Shown: piece after piece, positions 38,545 through 48,302 of the stretch | How positions within the stretch are numbered: the first letter of the stretch is position 1 | Layout of the letters: every line of letters starts with the position of its first letter | Origin: Phyllobacterium zundukense | Lineage (GTDB): Bacteria > Pseudomonadota > Alphaproteobacteria > Rhizobiales > Rhizobiaceae | Direction of reading: 5' to 3' | DNA: 64,000 nucleotides | Assembly: GCF_025452195.1 (NCBI RefSeq) | Contig: NZ_CP104973.1 | Span: forward strand, 434,001-498,000 | Notes under the pieces: model-generated | Told to the model about the DNA's origin: nothing | Databases searched by the model: none | Seen by the model: the letters and a program-made list of their open reading frames with translations, nothing else | Made by a program: the position numbers and the translations under genes

Positions 38545-39246
38545 ATGCCTGATTTATCTGCCTTCCCCATCGCCAAACGATGGCCGGCACAACATCCCGA
38601 CCGCTTGCAGCTCTACTCCTTCCCGACACCAAACGGTGTCAAGGTTTCGATTGCGCTCGAGGAAATTGGACTTCCGTACGAAGCGCATGCAGTGGACATC
38701 GGCAAGAACGAGAGCTGGACGCCAGAATTTCTGTCGTTGAACCCGAACGGCAAGATCCCGGCGATCGTCGATCCCAACGGACCAGGCGGCAAGCCGCTGG
38801 GGCTGTTCGAGTCCGGCGCCATTCTGCTTTATCTTGCCGAGAAGACCGGCAAGCTCATAGCTGCGGATCCCGCTCTACGGTATGAGACCATCCAGTGGGT
38901 GTTCTTCCAGATGGCGGCGATCGGACCGATGTTCGGCCAGGTCGGCTTTTTCCATAAATTCGCCGGCCGCGACTATGAGGACAAGCGACCGCTTGAGCGC
39001 TACCGGGACGAGTCGAAGCGGCTGCTCGGCGTCCTCGAAACGCGTCTCGATGGACGCGACTGGATCATGGGTGACTACAGTATCGCAGACGTTTCGATGC
39101 TCGGCTGGGTTCGCAATCTCGTCGGCTTCTATGGCGCACGCGATATCGTAGAATTCGACAGCCTTAAACGCGTGCCCGCATGGCTGGAGCGCGGTCTCGC
39201 GCGGCCGGCGGTACAGCGCGGCCTCGATATTCCCAAGCGGCTATAA
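38545..39246 (+). CDS. Glutathione S-transferase family protein (YfcG/YghU-like)
   Basis: A 233-residue protein with a thioredoxin-fold N-terminal domain (about 20-105; YSFPTPNGVKVSIALEE, with Thr-Pro-Asn as in the nu-class disulfide reductases, and FESGAILLYLAEK) and an all-helical C-terminal domain (WIMGDYSIADVSMLGW). Nu-class enzymes reduce disulfides using glutathione. Substrate unknown. Monocistronic in appearance. Confidence 0.88.
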   Translation: MPDLSAFPIAKRWPAQHPDRLQLYSFPTPNGVKVSIALEEIGLPYEAHAVDIGKNESWTPEFLSLNPNGKIPAIVDPNGPGGKPLGLFESGAILLYLAEKTGKLIAADPALRYETIQWVFFQMAAIGPMFGQVGFFHKFAGRDYEDKRPLERYRDESKRLLGVLETRLDGRDWIMGDYSIADVSMLGWVRNLVGFYGARDIVEFDSLKRVPAWLERGLARPAVQRGLDIPKRL

Positions 39247-39277
39247 AGAGCACGGCCGATCAAAGGTTTTCGGAGCG

Positions 39278-39410
39278 CGAACGAAAATTCGTCGTGGGGT
39301 GGCGAAAATGGTGGATTTCGAGCACCGAAGCGCAGCGTACGTTTGGGACGTGAGCATCGGAGCGCAGAAAAAACGCCATTTGCAGTCCTCAATGGCGAAT
39401 TTTCGTTTGG
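39278..39410. repeat. Repeat element with inverted arms and internal direct repeats
   Basis: CGAACGAAAATTCG (39278-39291) and CGAATTTTCGTTTGG (39396-39410) are inverted copies at the ends of a 133-bp segment. Inside it, GAGCACCGAAGCGCAG (39320-39335) and GAGCATCGGAGCGCAG (39352-39367) are direct repeats. It fills the gap between the glutathione transferase and usg genes and has no coding potential. The design is that of a small non-autonomous repeat. Confidence 0.55.
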
Positions 39411-39413
39411 GTC

Positions 39414-39683
39414 TCAGTGGATAGAGATAATCCCGTCCACCGCCCGCCACTCCCGCGGTTCTATGAGCCGCTGGTGAACGATGCGAATTGAATGGAGTGG
39501 CCCCTCGAGGTCCTTTTGCCAGAAATCAAGAAAGCCTTTCAATTCCGGGAAGTTCGGCGCAAGATCGTATTCTTGCCATATGTAAAGCTGAAGAAATTTG
39601 GGGTGGTCGGGAAGACGATAGTGTATTTCAGCCGTCGTCAGCCCGTAGCCTTTCAACTGAAGTTCGAATGCTCTGCCACTCAT
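39414..39683 (-). CDS. usg: Usg family protein
   Basis: An 89-residue protein of the Usg family (ELQLKGYGLTTAEIHYRLPDHP, LQLYIWQEYDLAPNFPELKGFLDFWQ). The function is unknown; it was named for a position upstream of tryptophan genes in other bacteria. I chose the ATG at 39683; the frame stays open to 39842 into groEL, but the extension is unlike the family. It is divergent from groEL, with about 105 bp between. Confidence 0.85.
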   Translation of the reverse strand: MSGRAFELQLKGYGLTTAEIHYRLPDHPKFLQLYIWQEYDLAPNFPELKGFLDFWQKDLEGPLHSIRIVHQRLIEPREWRAVDGIISIH

Positions 39684-39782
39684 GATATCATCCTTATGGA
39701 TCAACTCATGCATTGCAGTGAATCTTGCCAGATTCTGTATTGCTTTCAAGGGGAAAATAAAGCCCCACGAACCAGGGAGTGA

Positions 39783-41414
<1,632 letters not shown>

Positions 41415-41530
41415 GTTCGAGAAGCCGGTCCCAACAGCCTGCTCATTGATCGCGCAGAATTAGGATCTGGAGCCTAACGCCGCCGCATAAAAACGCGCCG
41501 CGCCGGCAAATGGTCGACAAGGAGGATAGA

Positions 41531-41803
41531 ATGCCAAAATTCGTGATCGAACGCGATATGCCAGGTGTCGGCAAGCTGACACAGCCGGAGCTCAAGGGCG
41601 CCTCGCAGACATCCTGCGCAGTGCTCCGCGATCTCGGAACAGATATCCAATGGATCCATAGCTATGTTACGGATGACAAGATTTATTGTGTATATCAATC
41701 TACAAGTGAGGAACTGATCCGCGAGCACGCCAAAAAGGCTGGCTTCCCGGTGAACAAGATCTCGCAGGTACGCAACATTATCGAGCCGGCCACAGCCGAA
41801 TAA
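41531..41803 (+). CDS. DUF4242 domain-containing protein
   Basis: A 90-residue protein (MPKFVIERDMPGVGKL, then WIHSYVTDDKIYCVYQSTSEELIREHAKKAGFPVNKI) matching the small ferredoxin-fold DUF4242 family, often annotated as nickel-binding or unknown. The ATG at 41531 follows GAGGA; an upstream ATG at 41510 gives an unlikely start. Function unknown. Confidence 0.75.
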   Translation: MPKFVIERDMPGVGKLTQPELKGASQTSCAVLRDLGTDIQWIHSYVTDDKIYCVYQSTSEELIREHAKKAGFPVNKISQVRNIIEPATAE

Positions 41804-41870
41804 AACGCAACTTTCCGGTTGCACTTCGCGGCTGATGTTGCATAATTAGGGCAACCAGGAGGTTGCCCTT

Positions 41871-42314
41871 ATGTCTGATCGCATCGAAAAAAGCATTGAG
41901 TTGAATGCGCCGGTCGAGCGGGTCTGGCGCGCGCTAACGGATCATATCGAGTTTGGCGAATGGTTTCGCGTCAAGCTCGAGGGTCCGTTTATAGCCGGCG
42001 AAGTGGCCAAAGGCCGGATCACCTATCCCGGCTACGAGCATCTCAAGTGGGAGGTGACGGTGAAGACGATGGACGAGCCACGGCTCTTCTCTTTCACGTG
42101 GCATCCCTATGCGATAGAGCCCGGTTTCGACTACTCGGCCGAACCCCCGACGCTGGTCGAATTCAAGCTTGCGCCAAAGGGCAAAGGCACAAAGCTGACT
42201 ATTGTGGAATCTGGCTTTGATAGTCTGCCGCCGCAGCGACGGCCGGATGCCATGCGCATGAATGAAGGTGGCTGGGCAGAGCAAATCAAGAACATCAAAA
42301 AGCATGTTGATTGA
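41871..42314 (+). CDS. SRPBCC (AHSA1-like) domain protein, first copy
   Basis: A 147-residue protein with the START-like AHSA1 fold: IEKSIELNAPVERVWRALTDHIEFGEWF at the start, and a C-terminal helix (GGWAEQIKNIKKHVD). The family binds hydrophobic ligands in many proteins; the ligand here is unknown. The following ArsR-like gene overlaps its end, so the two are cotranscribed. Confidence 0.85.
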   Translation: MSDRIEKSIELNAPVERVWRALTDHIEFGEWFRVKLEGPFIAGEVAKGRITYPGYEHLKWEVTVKTMDEPRLFSFTWHPYAIEPGFDYSAEPPTLVEFKLAPKGKGTKLTIVESGFDSLPPQRRPDAMRMNEGGWAEQIKNIKKHVD

Positions 42315-42633
42315 AACACCCGAGCGCGATACCGCGTCACTTTTTGCAGCCTTGGGCGACCCCACCCGCTTGTCCTTGCTGACGAAGCTCAGTGACGGGC
42401 AATCCCGTTCGATTGCCGGACTGTCCGCTGGCACGGACCTCACCCGCCAGGCCGTCACTAAACATCTGCGCGTTCTCGAAGAGGCGGGGCTCGTCATCAG
42501 CAGCAAGGTTGGGCGGGAAAGCCAGTTCGCTTTCCGGCCCGAGCCCATTGACGATATCCGAGCCTATCTCGACAGTGTCTCGCAACAATGGGACGATGCC
42601 CTTTCGCGTCTGAGAACTTTTGTGAAAAGGTAA
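42304..42633 (+). CDS. ArsR-family transcriptional regulator, first copy
   Basis: A 109-residue winged-helix protein: FAALGDPTRLSLLTKLSDG, recognition helix TRQAVTKHLRVLEEAGLV and wing SKVGRESQFAF. No Cys metal site is visible, so it is unlikely to be a metal sensor. The ATG at 42304 lies within the end of the SRPBCC gene (11-bp overlap). It presumably controls its own operon. Confidence 0.87.
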   Translation: MLIETPERDTASLFAALGDPTRLSLLTKLSDGQSRSIAGLSAGTDLTRQAVTKHLRVLEEAGLVISSKVGRESQFAFRPEPIDDIRAYLDSVSQQWDDALSRLRTFVKR

Positions 42634-42715
42634 GTGTTTACTTACCTAGCTTACACGATCAAATACATGAATCATTAGTATTGACTAATCAATTAGCATC
42701 TACTAATGTATCTTC

Positions 42716-43045
42716 ATGATTGAAGTTACCGCCATCGACGCTGTTCTGCGCACGCTTGCTGACCCCACCCGACGAGCCATATTCGAGCGCGTCGCCAGTT
42801 CCAACGAGATTACCGTGGTCGAGCTGACGCGGGGTAGCGGCGTGACACAGGGCGCGATTTCCCAACATCTCAAGTCCTTGAAGCAGGCCGGTTTGGTCAC
42901 TGAGCGTCCCGAGGGTCGCAACGTTTATTATCGCGCGGAGCCCGAAGGCCTTGCACCGCTGGCCGACTGGATGAGTCATTACGCCGTCTTCTGGCGCGAG
43001 CGCTTTGCAAATCTCAAAACACTCCTGAAGGAGATCGATCCATGA
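42716..43045 (+). CDS. ArsR-family transcriptional regulator, second copy
   Basis: A 109-residue winged-helix regulator (LRTLADPTRRAIFERVASS, TQGAISQHLKSLKQAGLVTERPEGRNVYYRAEPEGL) of the type that pairs with AHSA1 genes. It lies in an AT-rich 82-bp gap after the first pair, with TTAGTATTGACTAATCAATTAG-like dyads nearby that may be operators. It overlaps the next gene by ATGA. Confidence 0.9.
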   Translation: MIEVTAIDAVLRTLADPTRRAIFERVASSNEITVVELTRGSGVTQGAISQHLKSLKQAGLVTERPEGRNVYYRAEPEGLAPLADWMSHYAVFWRERFANLKTLLKEIDP

Positions 43046-43527
43046 AAGACGCCGCATTGAAGCCCGATACACAAGACATCGTGGTTGAAGAGATCTTGCC
43101 GCATGCGCCGGAGACGATCTGGAAAGCGCTGACAACGGGCGAGTTGATTGCGCGCTGGCTAGGGATGCCGACAAGCGGTTTCGAGCCCGCCGTCGGCAAG
43201 CGCTTCACATTCAAGACGACGCCGGCCGGCGCGTGGGATGGTCTCATTCAATGCGAGGTATTGGAGGCGGTGCCGAATGAACGGCTCGTTTATTCCTGGC
43301 AAGGCGGACATGAGGGAAATGTCGGCTATGGCTCGCGGTTGGAAACTGTGGTCACGTGGGTCCTTTCCAAGGCTGAAAAAGGCACCCGCCTTCGCCTTGT
43401 TCATTCAGGCTTCGTGCTGCCGCGCAACGATACTGCCTTCAGGAATATGGGCGCAGGCTGGAAGAAGGTCGTTCCAGGCATCGGCGCCATCGCAGCGGAA
43501 CACGCCTCGTCCAAAAAGCGCAATTGA
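43042..43527 (+). CDS. SRPBCC (AHSA1-like) domain protein, second copy
   Basis: A 161-residue AHSA1-type protein (DIVVEEILPHAPETIWKALTTGELIARWLG, then TRLRLVHSGFVLP). It overlaps the ArsR gene by 4 bp. With the pair at 41871-42633 this is the second ArsR/SRPBCC module in 1.7 kb, but in the opposite gene order, so they are not a simple tandem duplication. Confidence 0.88.
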   Translation: MKDAALKPDTQDIVVEEILPHAPETIWKALTTGELIARWLGMPTSGFEPAVGKRFTFKTTPAGAWDGLIQCEVLEAVPNERLVYSWQGGHEGNVGYGSRLETVVTWVLSKAEKGTRLRLVHSGFVLPRNDTAFRNMGAGWKKVVPGIGAIAAEHASSKKRN

Positions 43528-43580
43528 CGCAACGATCGGTTGCATCAGACGTTGGAAAGGCATCTCAACAGGAGGTAGCT

Positions 43581-44342
43581 ATGAAGAATCCGGTCGTTTC
43601 ACGCGATGAGTGGCTTGCAGCCCGGCTTGCGCTGCTAGATGAGGAGAAGCAGCTGACGCGCCGCAGTGACGAGATCGCACGGCGAAGGCAGGCTTTGCCA
43701 TGGGTCAGGATCGACAAAGAGTATCAATTCGATACAGACGAAGGCCGTGCGTCGCTTGCAGATCTATTTAAAGGGCGCTCGCAACTGATCATCTATCACT
43801 TCATGTTCGGGCCCGACTACAAGGCGGGGTGTCCTTCTTGTTCGGCGATCGCCGATGGCTTCAACGGCTCCGTTGTTCACCTCGCCAATCACGATGTAAC
43901 GCTTGCCGCCGTGTCGCGGGCGCCGCTTGCCAAGTTGCAGGCATTCAAACAGCGTATGGGGTGGACTTTCCCCTGGGCGTCTTCATTCGGCAGCGACTTC
44001 AATCCGGATTTCCACGTCACGTTCACCGAAGAGCAACAGCGCAAAGGCACCATCGAATACAACTACGTGCGTGAAGAGCCAGCGCCATCCGGCGACGATG
44101 GCTCTGACGGGGACGACATATTCGCAACCATGGCCGGAACAGATACGGCTACTTACGCACGCGAGAGACCGGGCATAAGTGCATTCGTGCTCGAAGACGG
44201 CGTCGTCTATCACACCTATTCCGCCTATGCGCGCGGGGTCGACGGCATCTGGGCCATGTATCAATGGCTCGACCGCGCACCCAAGGGACGAAACGAAAAA
44301 GGCGACGTCTGGTGGCGCCGCCACGACGAATACAACAACTGA
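43581..44342 (+). CDS. DUF899 (thioredoxin-like) family protein
   Basis: A 253-residue protein of the DUF899 family. It has a helical N-terminus (SRDEWLAARLALLDEEKQLTRRSDE), a thioredoxin-like core with the CxxC of YKAGCPSCSAIADGFNG, and the C-terminal SAYARGVDGIWAMYQWLDRAPKGRNE. A role in redox or peroxide handling is presumed, not proven. AGGAGG precedes the ATG at 43581; the frame is open to 43524. Confidence 0.85.
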   Translation: MKNPVVSRDEWLAARLALLDEEKQLTRRSDEIARRRQALPWVRIDKEYQFDTDEGRASLADLFKGRSQLIIYHFMFGPDYKAGCPSCSAIADGFNGSVVHLANHDVTLAAVSRAPLAKLQAFKQRMGWTFPWASSFGSDFNPDFHVTFTEEQQRKGTIEYNYVREEPAPSGDDGSDGDDIFATMAGTDTATYARERPGISAFVLEDGVVYHTYSAYARGVDGIWAMYQWLDRAPKGRNEKGDVWWRRHDEYNN

Positions 44343-44410
44343 GCAAAGTTCGTGCTTGTGGCGGTAGCGCGGGCACGGCCGATCCCAGAAATTCATCAAA
44401 GGAGATTAGA

Positions 44411-44824
44411 ATGAGCGAGGCCTACACGGGCGGATGCGCTTGCGGCGCGATCCGTTATCAAATTTCCGCCGAACCGGTTGTCATGCTCGATTGCCAGTGC
44501 CGCCAATGCCAGCGGGAAAGCGGTACAGGCCACGCCTCCCATCTGACATTCCCGCGGGCCGGGGTAAAGGTTGAAGGCGAAGCGACGTTCTGGGACGCGA
44601 CTGGCGACGACGGAACTGTAAAAAGCCGCGCATTCTGCCCCACCTGCGGATCGCCGGTCTATATGATTTTTCCAGATATGCCGGACTACTTCGTCGTGCG
44701 AGCCGGTAGCCTCGACGATCCTCGCCGGTACAAGCCACAAATGGTTTCCTGGGCCTCCGCCGGGCACGCATGGGACCACCTCGACCCGACCCTGCCGAAA
44801 TTCGACAAGATGCCGCCGACGTAA
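44411..44824 (+). CDS. GFA family protein (zinc-binding, CENP-V/GFA fold)
   Basis: A 137-residue protein with the GFA pattern: GGCACGAIRYQ, DCQCRQCQRESG and FCPTCGSPVY, supplying the zinc-binding cysteines. The founding member speeds S-hydroxymethylglutathione formation, but most members are uncharacterised. AAGGAG lies just before the ATG at 44411. Confidence 0.87.
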   Translation: MSEAYTGGCACGAIRYQISAEPVVMLDCQCRQCQRESGTGHASHLTFPRAGVKVEGEATFWDATGDDGTVKSRAFCPTCGSPVYMIFPDMPDYFVVRAGSLDDPRRYKPQMVSWASAGHAWDHLDPTLPKFDKMPPT

Positions 44825-44928
44825 CGGTTTGATTGTTGGCCAGCGGCAACAGGCGTATAGTCGCTTAAGGCGGAGGGCGGATCATTTCGCGGCCTCCGGC
44901 GCGAGCCGGACCGCGTGGGAGGTTTGCC

Positions 44929-45222
44929 ATGACCACTTACGTGATGTTGATCAACTGGACCGAGCTCGGCGTGAAGAATATACGCGATTCGCCGGCAAGG
45001 CTCGATGCAGCCAGAAAGCTGCTCGGCGAGATGGGCGGTTCCCTCAAGGAATTCTACCTCACCATGGGCGAATACGACATGGTTGTGGTCGGCGAGGCGT
45101 CCGATGATGCGGTCATGGCGCGGTTTGCTCTTTCCCTTGGCATGAAAGGCAATGTGCGCACGAAGACCCTGAAGGCCTTCCCCGAAGCAGCCTATCGCGA
45201 GATCATCGCCTCGCTCGGCTAG
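44929..45222 (+). CDS. GYD domain-containing protein
   Basis: A 97-residue ferredoxin-like small protein (TYVMLINWTELGVKNI, EFYLTMGEYDMVVVGEA) of the GYD family. The name-giving motif is here Gly-Glu-Tyr-Asp. Function unknown. It converges with the Tlde1-type gene. Confidence 0.85.
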   Translation: MTTYVMLINWTELGVKNIRDSPARLDAARKLLGEMGGSLKEFYLTMGEYDMVVVGEASDDAVMARFALSLGMKGNVRTKTLKAFPEAAYREIIASLG

Positions 45223-45240
45223 ATAGGGAATGCACGTCAG

Positions 45241-46509
45241 TTATCTGGAGGCGATACGCGACGACCCGCCCGGCATGCGGGCGACGACGACGAGCTGCGT
45301 GATCTCGCCCCGTTTGAAGGCGGCGAGAAAGCGGCGGTAGTCCTTGATCGACACGCAGCCATTGGAATCACCGCGCGGCCCGAGCATATAAGTATGCGCC
45401 AGAAGCCCGTCGCGCCCGAAGATCTTGCCCGGTTCGACAGGGTTGAGCCTGATTGCCTGGACACCGTGGAAGAGCTTCTCGCGCATTGTCAGATTATAGG
45501 TATGCGGCGGCGTGGCGCCGCGCATCCTCTTGTGCACATAACGCGGATTGTCGAGCATCGGTCCCAGCCCCGAATGCGCTTCGAGGCGTTCGCCATTCGG
45601 TAGGTAGACGGTTTTCGCCTCGATACTGTAGACCGCCGTGCGGCTGCGTGAAGCAAAAAGCGGCGCAGGCCTGTAACTCGGCGCATTATCCTGAATAGCA
45701 TTGTCCTGCGGCGCATAGGCCAGCATTTGCGGGGCGGCTCGCTTCAAGGCTTTCGTCGAAGGCAAGTCCACCTCGCCCGCGGGTCGGCGCGGCCTTATCC
45801 CCGGCAGCGGCACCGCAGCCAGGTCATCCTCGGCGGCGGGGTCCTCCTCGGCGAGCACCAGGCTGAACGGCCCCTGCGCCGAGGTCCCGACCGGCGGCGG
45901 CGCGTCCTGCAAGGCAGCCACAGCAATTGCAGGCGCTGGAGCGGAAGGCGCAGCCACAGGCGGCGCCGCGTCAAAAGCGGTGTAGGTCTGGATCGAAGCG
46001 ACCTGCATCGTATCGATACCGGAAGCGCGGGCGCCAAAGGCATCTTCGGCCAAAGGCCCGGCCCGCACCACATCAAAACGCGCACCGAATGACTCGGCTG
46101 CCAATGGATGATGCATGGCCGCCACCACCTTGGGCTTTGGCTGCGCGATGACGCTGATCTCTCCGGTCGGCAAGATCACCGAGCCTTCGTCCATGGTGCT
46201 GACCTGCCAGGCCGTGTGTTTCAGCTCCGGCACTCGTGGAAACTTCGAGGGTTTGGGCAATGTAACCAAGGGGCTGACGAGCGCGATCGAAGGCGCAGAA
46301 AACGCCCGCTCTGCCTGGTTGAAGGCGCCGCTACCCGCGGCATGGGAGCCGAAAGCGCCTTGCATGGTGGCCACCGCGGCAATCGCCCCGAGAGAAGCCA
46401 CGACACTGACGCCCGCAAGCAAGCCAGCGGACAGCAACCGTCGGCCACCAAAACGGCCCCTCTCGCCAGAAGGCGCAAAGCCCTTGGCGGATCTGACTGC
46501 AAACCCCAT
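45241..46509 (-). CDS. Tlde1-type (DUF2778) domain protein with membrane anchor
   Basis: A 422-residue protein: short basic N-terminus, one transmembrane helix (about 28-50), a long low-complexity region rich in Ala and Pro (about 60-290), and a C-terminal Tlde1/DUF2778 domain (about 295-410). The catalytic pattern of the L,D-transpeptidase-like family is present (HTYMLGPRGDSNGCVSIKDY, with His and Cys). Such domains cut or remodel peptidoglycan stem peptides; in Salmonella Tlde1 is a secreted toxin. Here no secretion or immunity gene is adjacent, so a housekeeping envelope role is likelier. Confidence 0.8.
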   Translation of the reverse strand: MGFAVRSAKGFAPSGERGRFGGRRLLSAGLLAGVSVVASLGAIAAVATMQGAFGSHAAGSGAFNQAERAFSAPSIALVSPLVTLPKPSKFPRVPELKHTAWQVSTMDEGSVILPTGEISVIAQPKPKVVAAMHHPLAAESFGARFDVVRAGPLAEDAFGARASGIDTMQVASIQTYTAFDAAPPVAAPSAPAPAIAVAALQDAPPPVGTSAQGPFSLVLAEEDPAAEDDLAAVPLPGIRPRRPAGEVDLPSTKALKRAAPQMLAYAPQDNAIQDNAPSYRPAPLFASRSRTAVYSIEAKTVYLPNGERLEAHSGLGPMLDNPRYVHKRMRGATPPHTYNLTMREKLFHGVQAIRLNPVEPGKIFGRDGLLAHTYMLGPRGDSNGCVSIKDYRRFLAAFKRGEITQLVVVARMPGGSSRIASR

Positions 46510-46749
46510 GATACACGCAACCCACGCTTGGACACCAACGCGTCAGCCTGCGCAAAACCCTATTCCCGTGGCGAAACTGAGGCCACAAGACGTAAAACCT
46601 GGCTCACGCCGTCATGCTGACTTTATGGACAATGAAGAATGTTGGTTACCAACCCGTTTATGCGGCGACGAATGTTTGAATGAATTTTGGCACGGAGAGC
46701 AGCGAGGCAAGTGCTATTCCTCTCCGTCCTCCATGAAGCCTCGAACTCT

Positions 46750-46939
46750 CCGTCATCCTCGGGCTTGACCCAAGGACCCACGGCTGAGGAGCGCAAACAT
46801 CTCCGATGCCCGAACTCGATCCAGCTGGCTCGGAATGGATGTCCGTCATTGAGCAAGAATTTAGCTGGAATGTGTCGGGAGCACTGAAGCAACAGTTCTT
46901 CCTTGCCGTGGGTCCTCGGGTCAAGCCCGAGGATGACGG
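46750..46939. repeat. Inverted-repeat element, copy 1
   Basis: The 462-bp gap between the Tlde1 gene and ridA contains two 34-bp arms in inverted orientation: one at 46750-46783, reading CCGTCATCCTCGGGCTTGAC then CCAAGGACCCACGG, and its complement at 46906-46939. Arms match at nearly every position. About 122 bp lie between. A second copy is at 56981-57115. Nothing else recognisable lies in this gap. Confidence 0.75.
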
Positions 46940-46971
46940 AAAGGTTGGGGCTTTTCGGGGACACACCCCAT

Positions 46972-47460
46972 TCAAGCCTCGACTTCAACGACGAGTTCAA
47001 TCTCGATCGGCAGGCCAAGCGGCAGGCTTGCTACGCCGAGCACGACGCGGCCGGAAAGCTTATTTTCTCCGAAGACCCGGAGCAGCATCTCGGACGCTCC
47101 GTCCGCGACTTTCGGATGATCTCTGAAATCACCGTCGGTCGCGATGTAGACGCCAAGCTTTGCGACGGCCTTGACCTTGTCGAGCGAGCCAAGATGTTCG
47201 CGGACGGCCGACAGTGCGCTCAGCGTCGCCACTTCCGCGGCCTTGCGGCCGTCCTCGGCGGTGAGTTCACCGCCGACGCGTCCGATGAACTGGGGCTTGC
47301 GGTCGATGACCGGCAGCATCCCGCTGAAGAAGACGAGGTTGCCGATCGTCACGGCTTCCACGTAAGCGCCAAACGGGGTTGGCGGCGGTGGAAGCGTGAT
47401 GCCCATTTCCTGCAGCCGCTGTTCTGCACCGGCTGCCGATTCTTTCGTGTGGTTTACCAT
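46972..47460 (-). CDS. RidA family protein
   Basis: A 162-residue YjgF/RidA-like protein (GNLVFFSGMLPVIDRKP, SLDKVKAVAKLGVYI, PLGLPIEIELVVEV) of the longer, divergent class with an N-terminal extension. RidA proteins hydrolyse reactive imines, though this subclass lacks a tested role. It overlaps the upstream dehydrogenase gene by 7 bp, so the two are one operon. Confidence 0.87.
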   Translation of the reverse strand: MVNHTKESAAGAEQRLQEMGITLPPPPTPFGAYVEAVTIGNLVFFSGMLPVIDRKPQFIGRVGGELTAEDGRKAAEVATLSALSAVREHLGSLDKVKAVAKLGVYIATDGDFRDHPKVADGASEMLLRVFGENKLSGRVVLGVASLPLGLPIEIELVVEVEA

Positions 47461-48179
47461 TTGCCCAGATGTGCGCCGCCATCAACGTGCAGCACCTCCC
47501 CGGTTATGTGCGGGGCTTCCGTCAGGAAGACGACTGCATCGACGATTTCCTTTACGGTGGAAATGCTTGCCATGGGCGACAATGTCCGCAGGAACTCCTT
47601 CGGATTGTCCTTGTGCAACGGCGTGTCGACCACGCCGGGAGCGACAGTGTTAACCCGGATACCATCGCTTGCATATTCCATCGCGATGTTCTTGGAGATC
47701 GCGTCGATGCCGCCCTTGGTCATCATGGGGACCGAGGCGGAAAGGCCGGCGATCGGATGATCGATCAATGGCGTGGTGATGCTGACGATGCTGCCGCCGG
47801 ACTTCTGCGCCAGCATTTGCCTTACGGCCCGCTGGGTCAGGTGGATGAAGCCTTCGAGATTGGTCGAGGACAGCTTCCTGAAATCGTCCATCGTATAGTC
47901 GATGAACGGCTTGGTGTAGAAGATGCCGGCATTGTTGACGAGGGCATCGATCGAGCCGAACCGGCTGATTGCGGTTTCCGCAACTTGCCTTGCCGTTTCG
48001 GGATCGCCGATGTCACCATCGACGACAGCGATCTGGTCAGAAGCCCGGAAGGCATCTGACGACGTTACCTGGCGGGAAGTCGCGACGACGTTGTAGCCGC
48101 GCTCGGCAAAGGCGTTGACGATGCCTGCTCCGATACCCTGGGAGGCTCCCGTGACGATGACGGTTTTAGGTATTGGCAT
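47454..48179 (-). CDS. SDR family oxidoreductase
   Basis: Short-chain dehydrogenase of 241 residues with the cofactor motif TGASQGIGAGI, NNAGIFYTKPF and the catalytic region SITTPLIDHP ... SVPMMTKGGIDA. The canonical YxxxK Tyr is replaced at the expected position by Met-Met-Thr-Lys, so catalysis may be altered. I chose the ATG at 48179, which has GGAG six bases upstream; the frame opens at 48284. It is divergent from the LysR gene, its likely regulator. Confidence 0.85.
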   Translation of the reverse strand: MPIPKTVIVTGASQGIGAGIVNAFAERGYNVVATSRQVTSSDAFRASDQIAVVDGDIGDPETARQVAETAISRFGSIDALVNNAGIFYTKPFIDYTMDDFRKLSSTNLEGFIHLTQRAVRQMLAQKSGGSIVSITTPLIDHPIAGLSASVPMMTKGGIDAISKNIAMEYASDGIRVNTVAPGVVDTPLHKDNPKEFLRTLSPMASISTVKEIVDAVVFLTEAPHITGEVLHVDGGAHLGKW

Positions 48180-48302
48180 TTTAATCTCCATCGGTTGAAG
48201 CGCAGCAGTTGCGCTTGTTGCCGATGAATATGGCCGAGACCCCATTGCGCGATTAGATGGAAATATCTGGAATCTATTTTCCACTTATGCAAAAATCTTG
48301 TC

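Noticed and set aside
46115..46768. Long plus-strand frames opposite the Tlde1-type gene
   Set aside because: They are antisense to a gene with a clear domain; their composition reflects the Ala/Pro-rich region of that gene.
46750..46939. Insertion sequence or CRISPR
   Set aside because: There is no transposase frame between the arms and no regularly spaced direct repeats.
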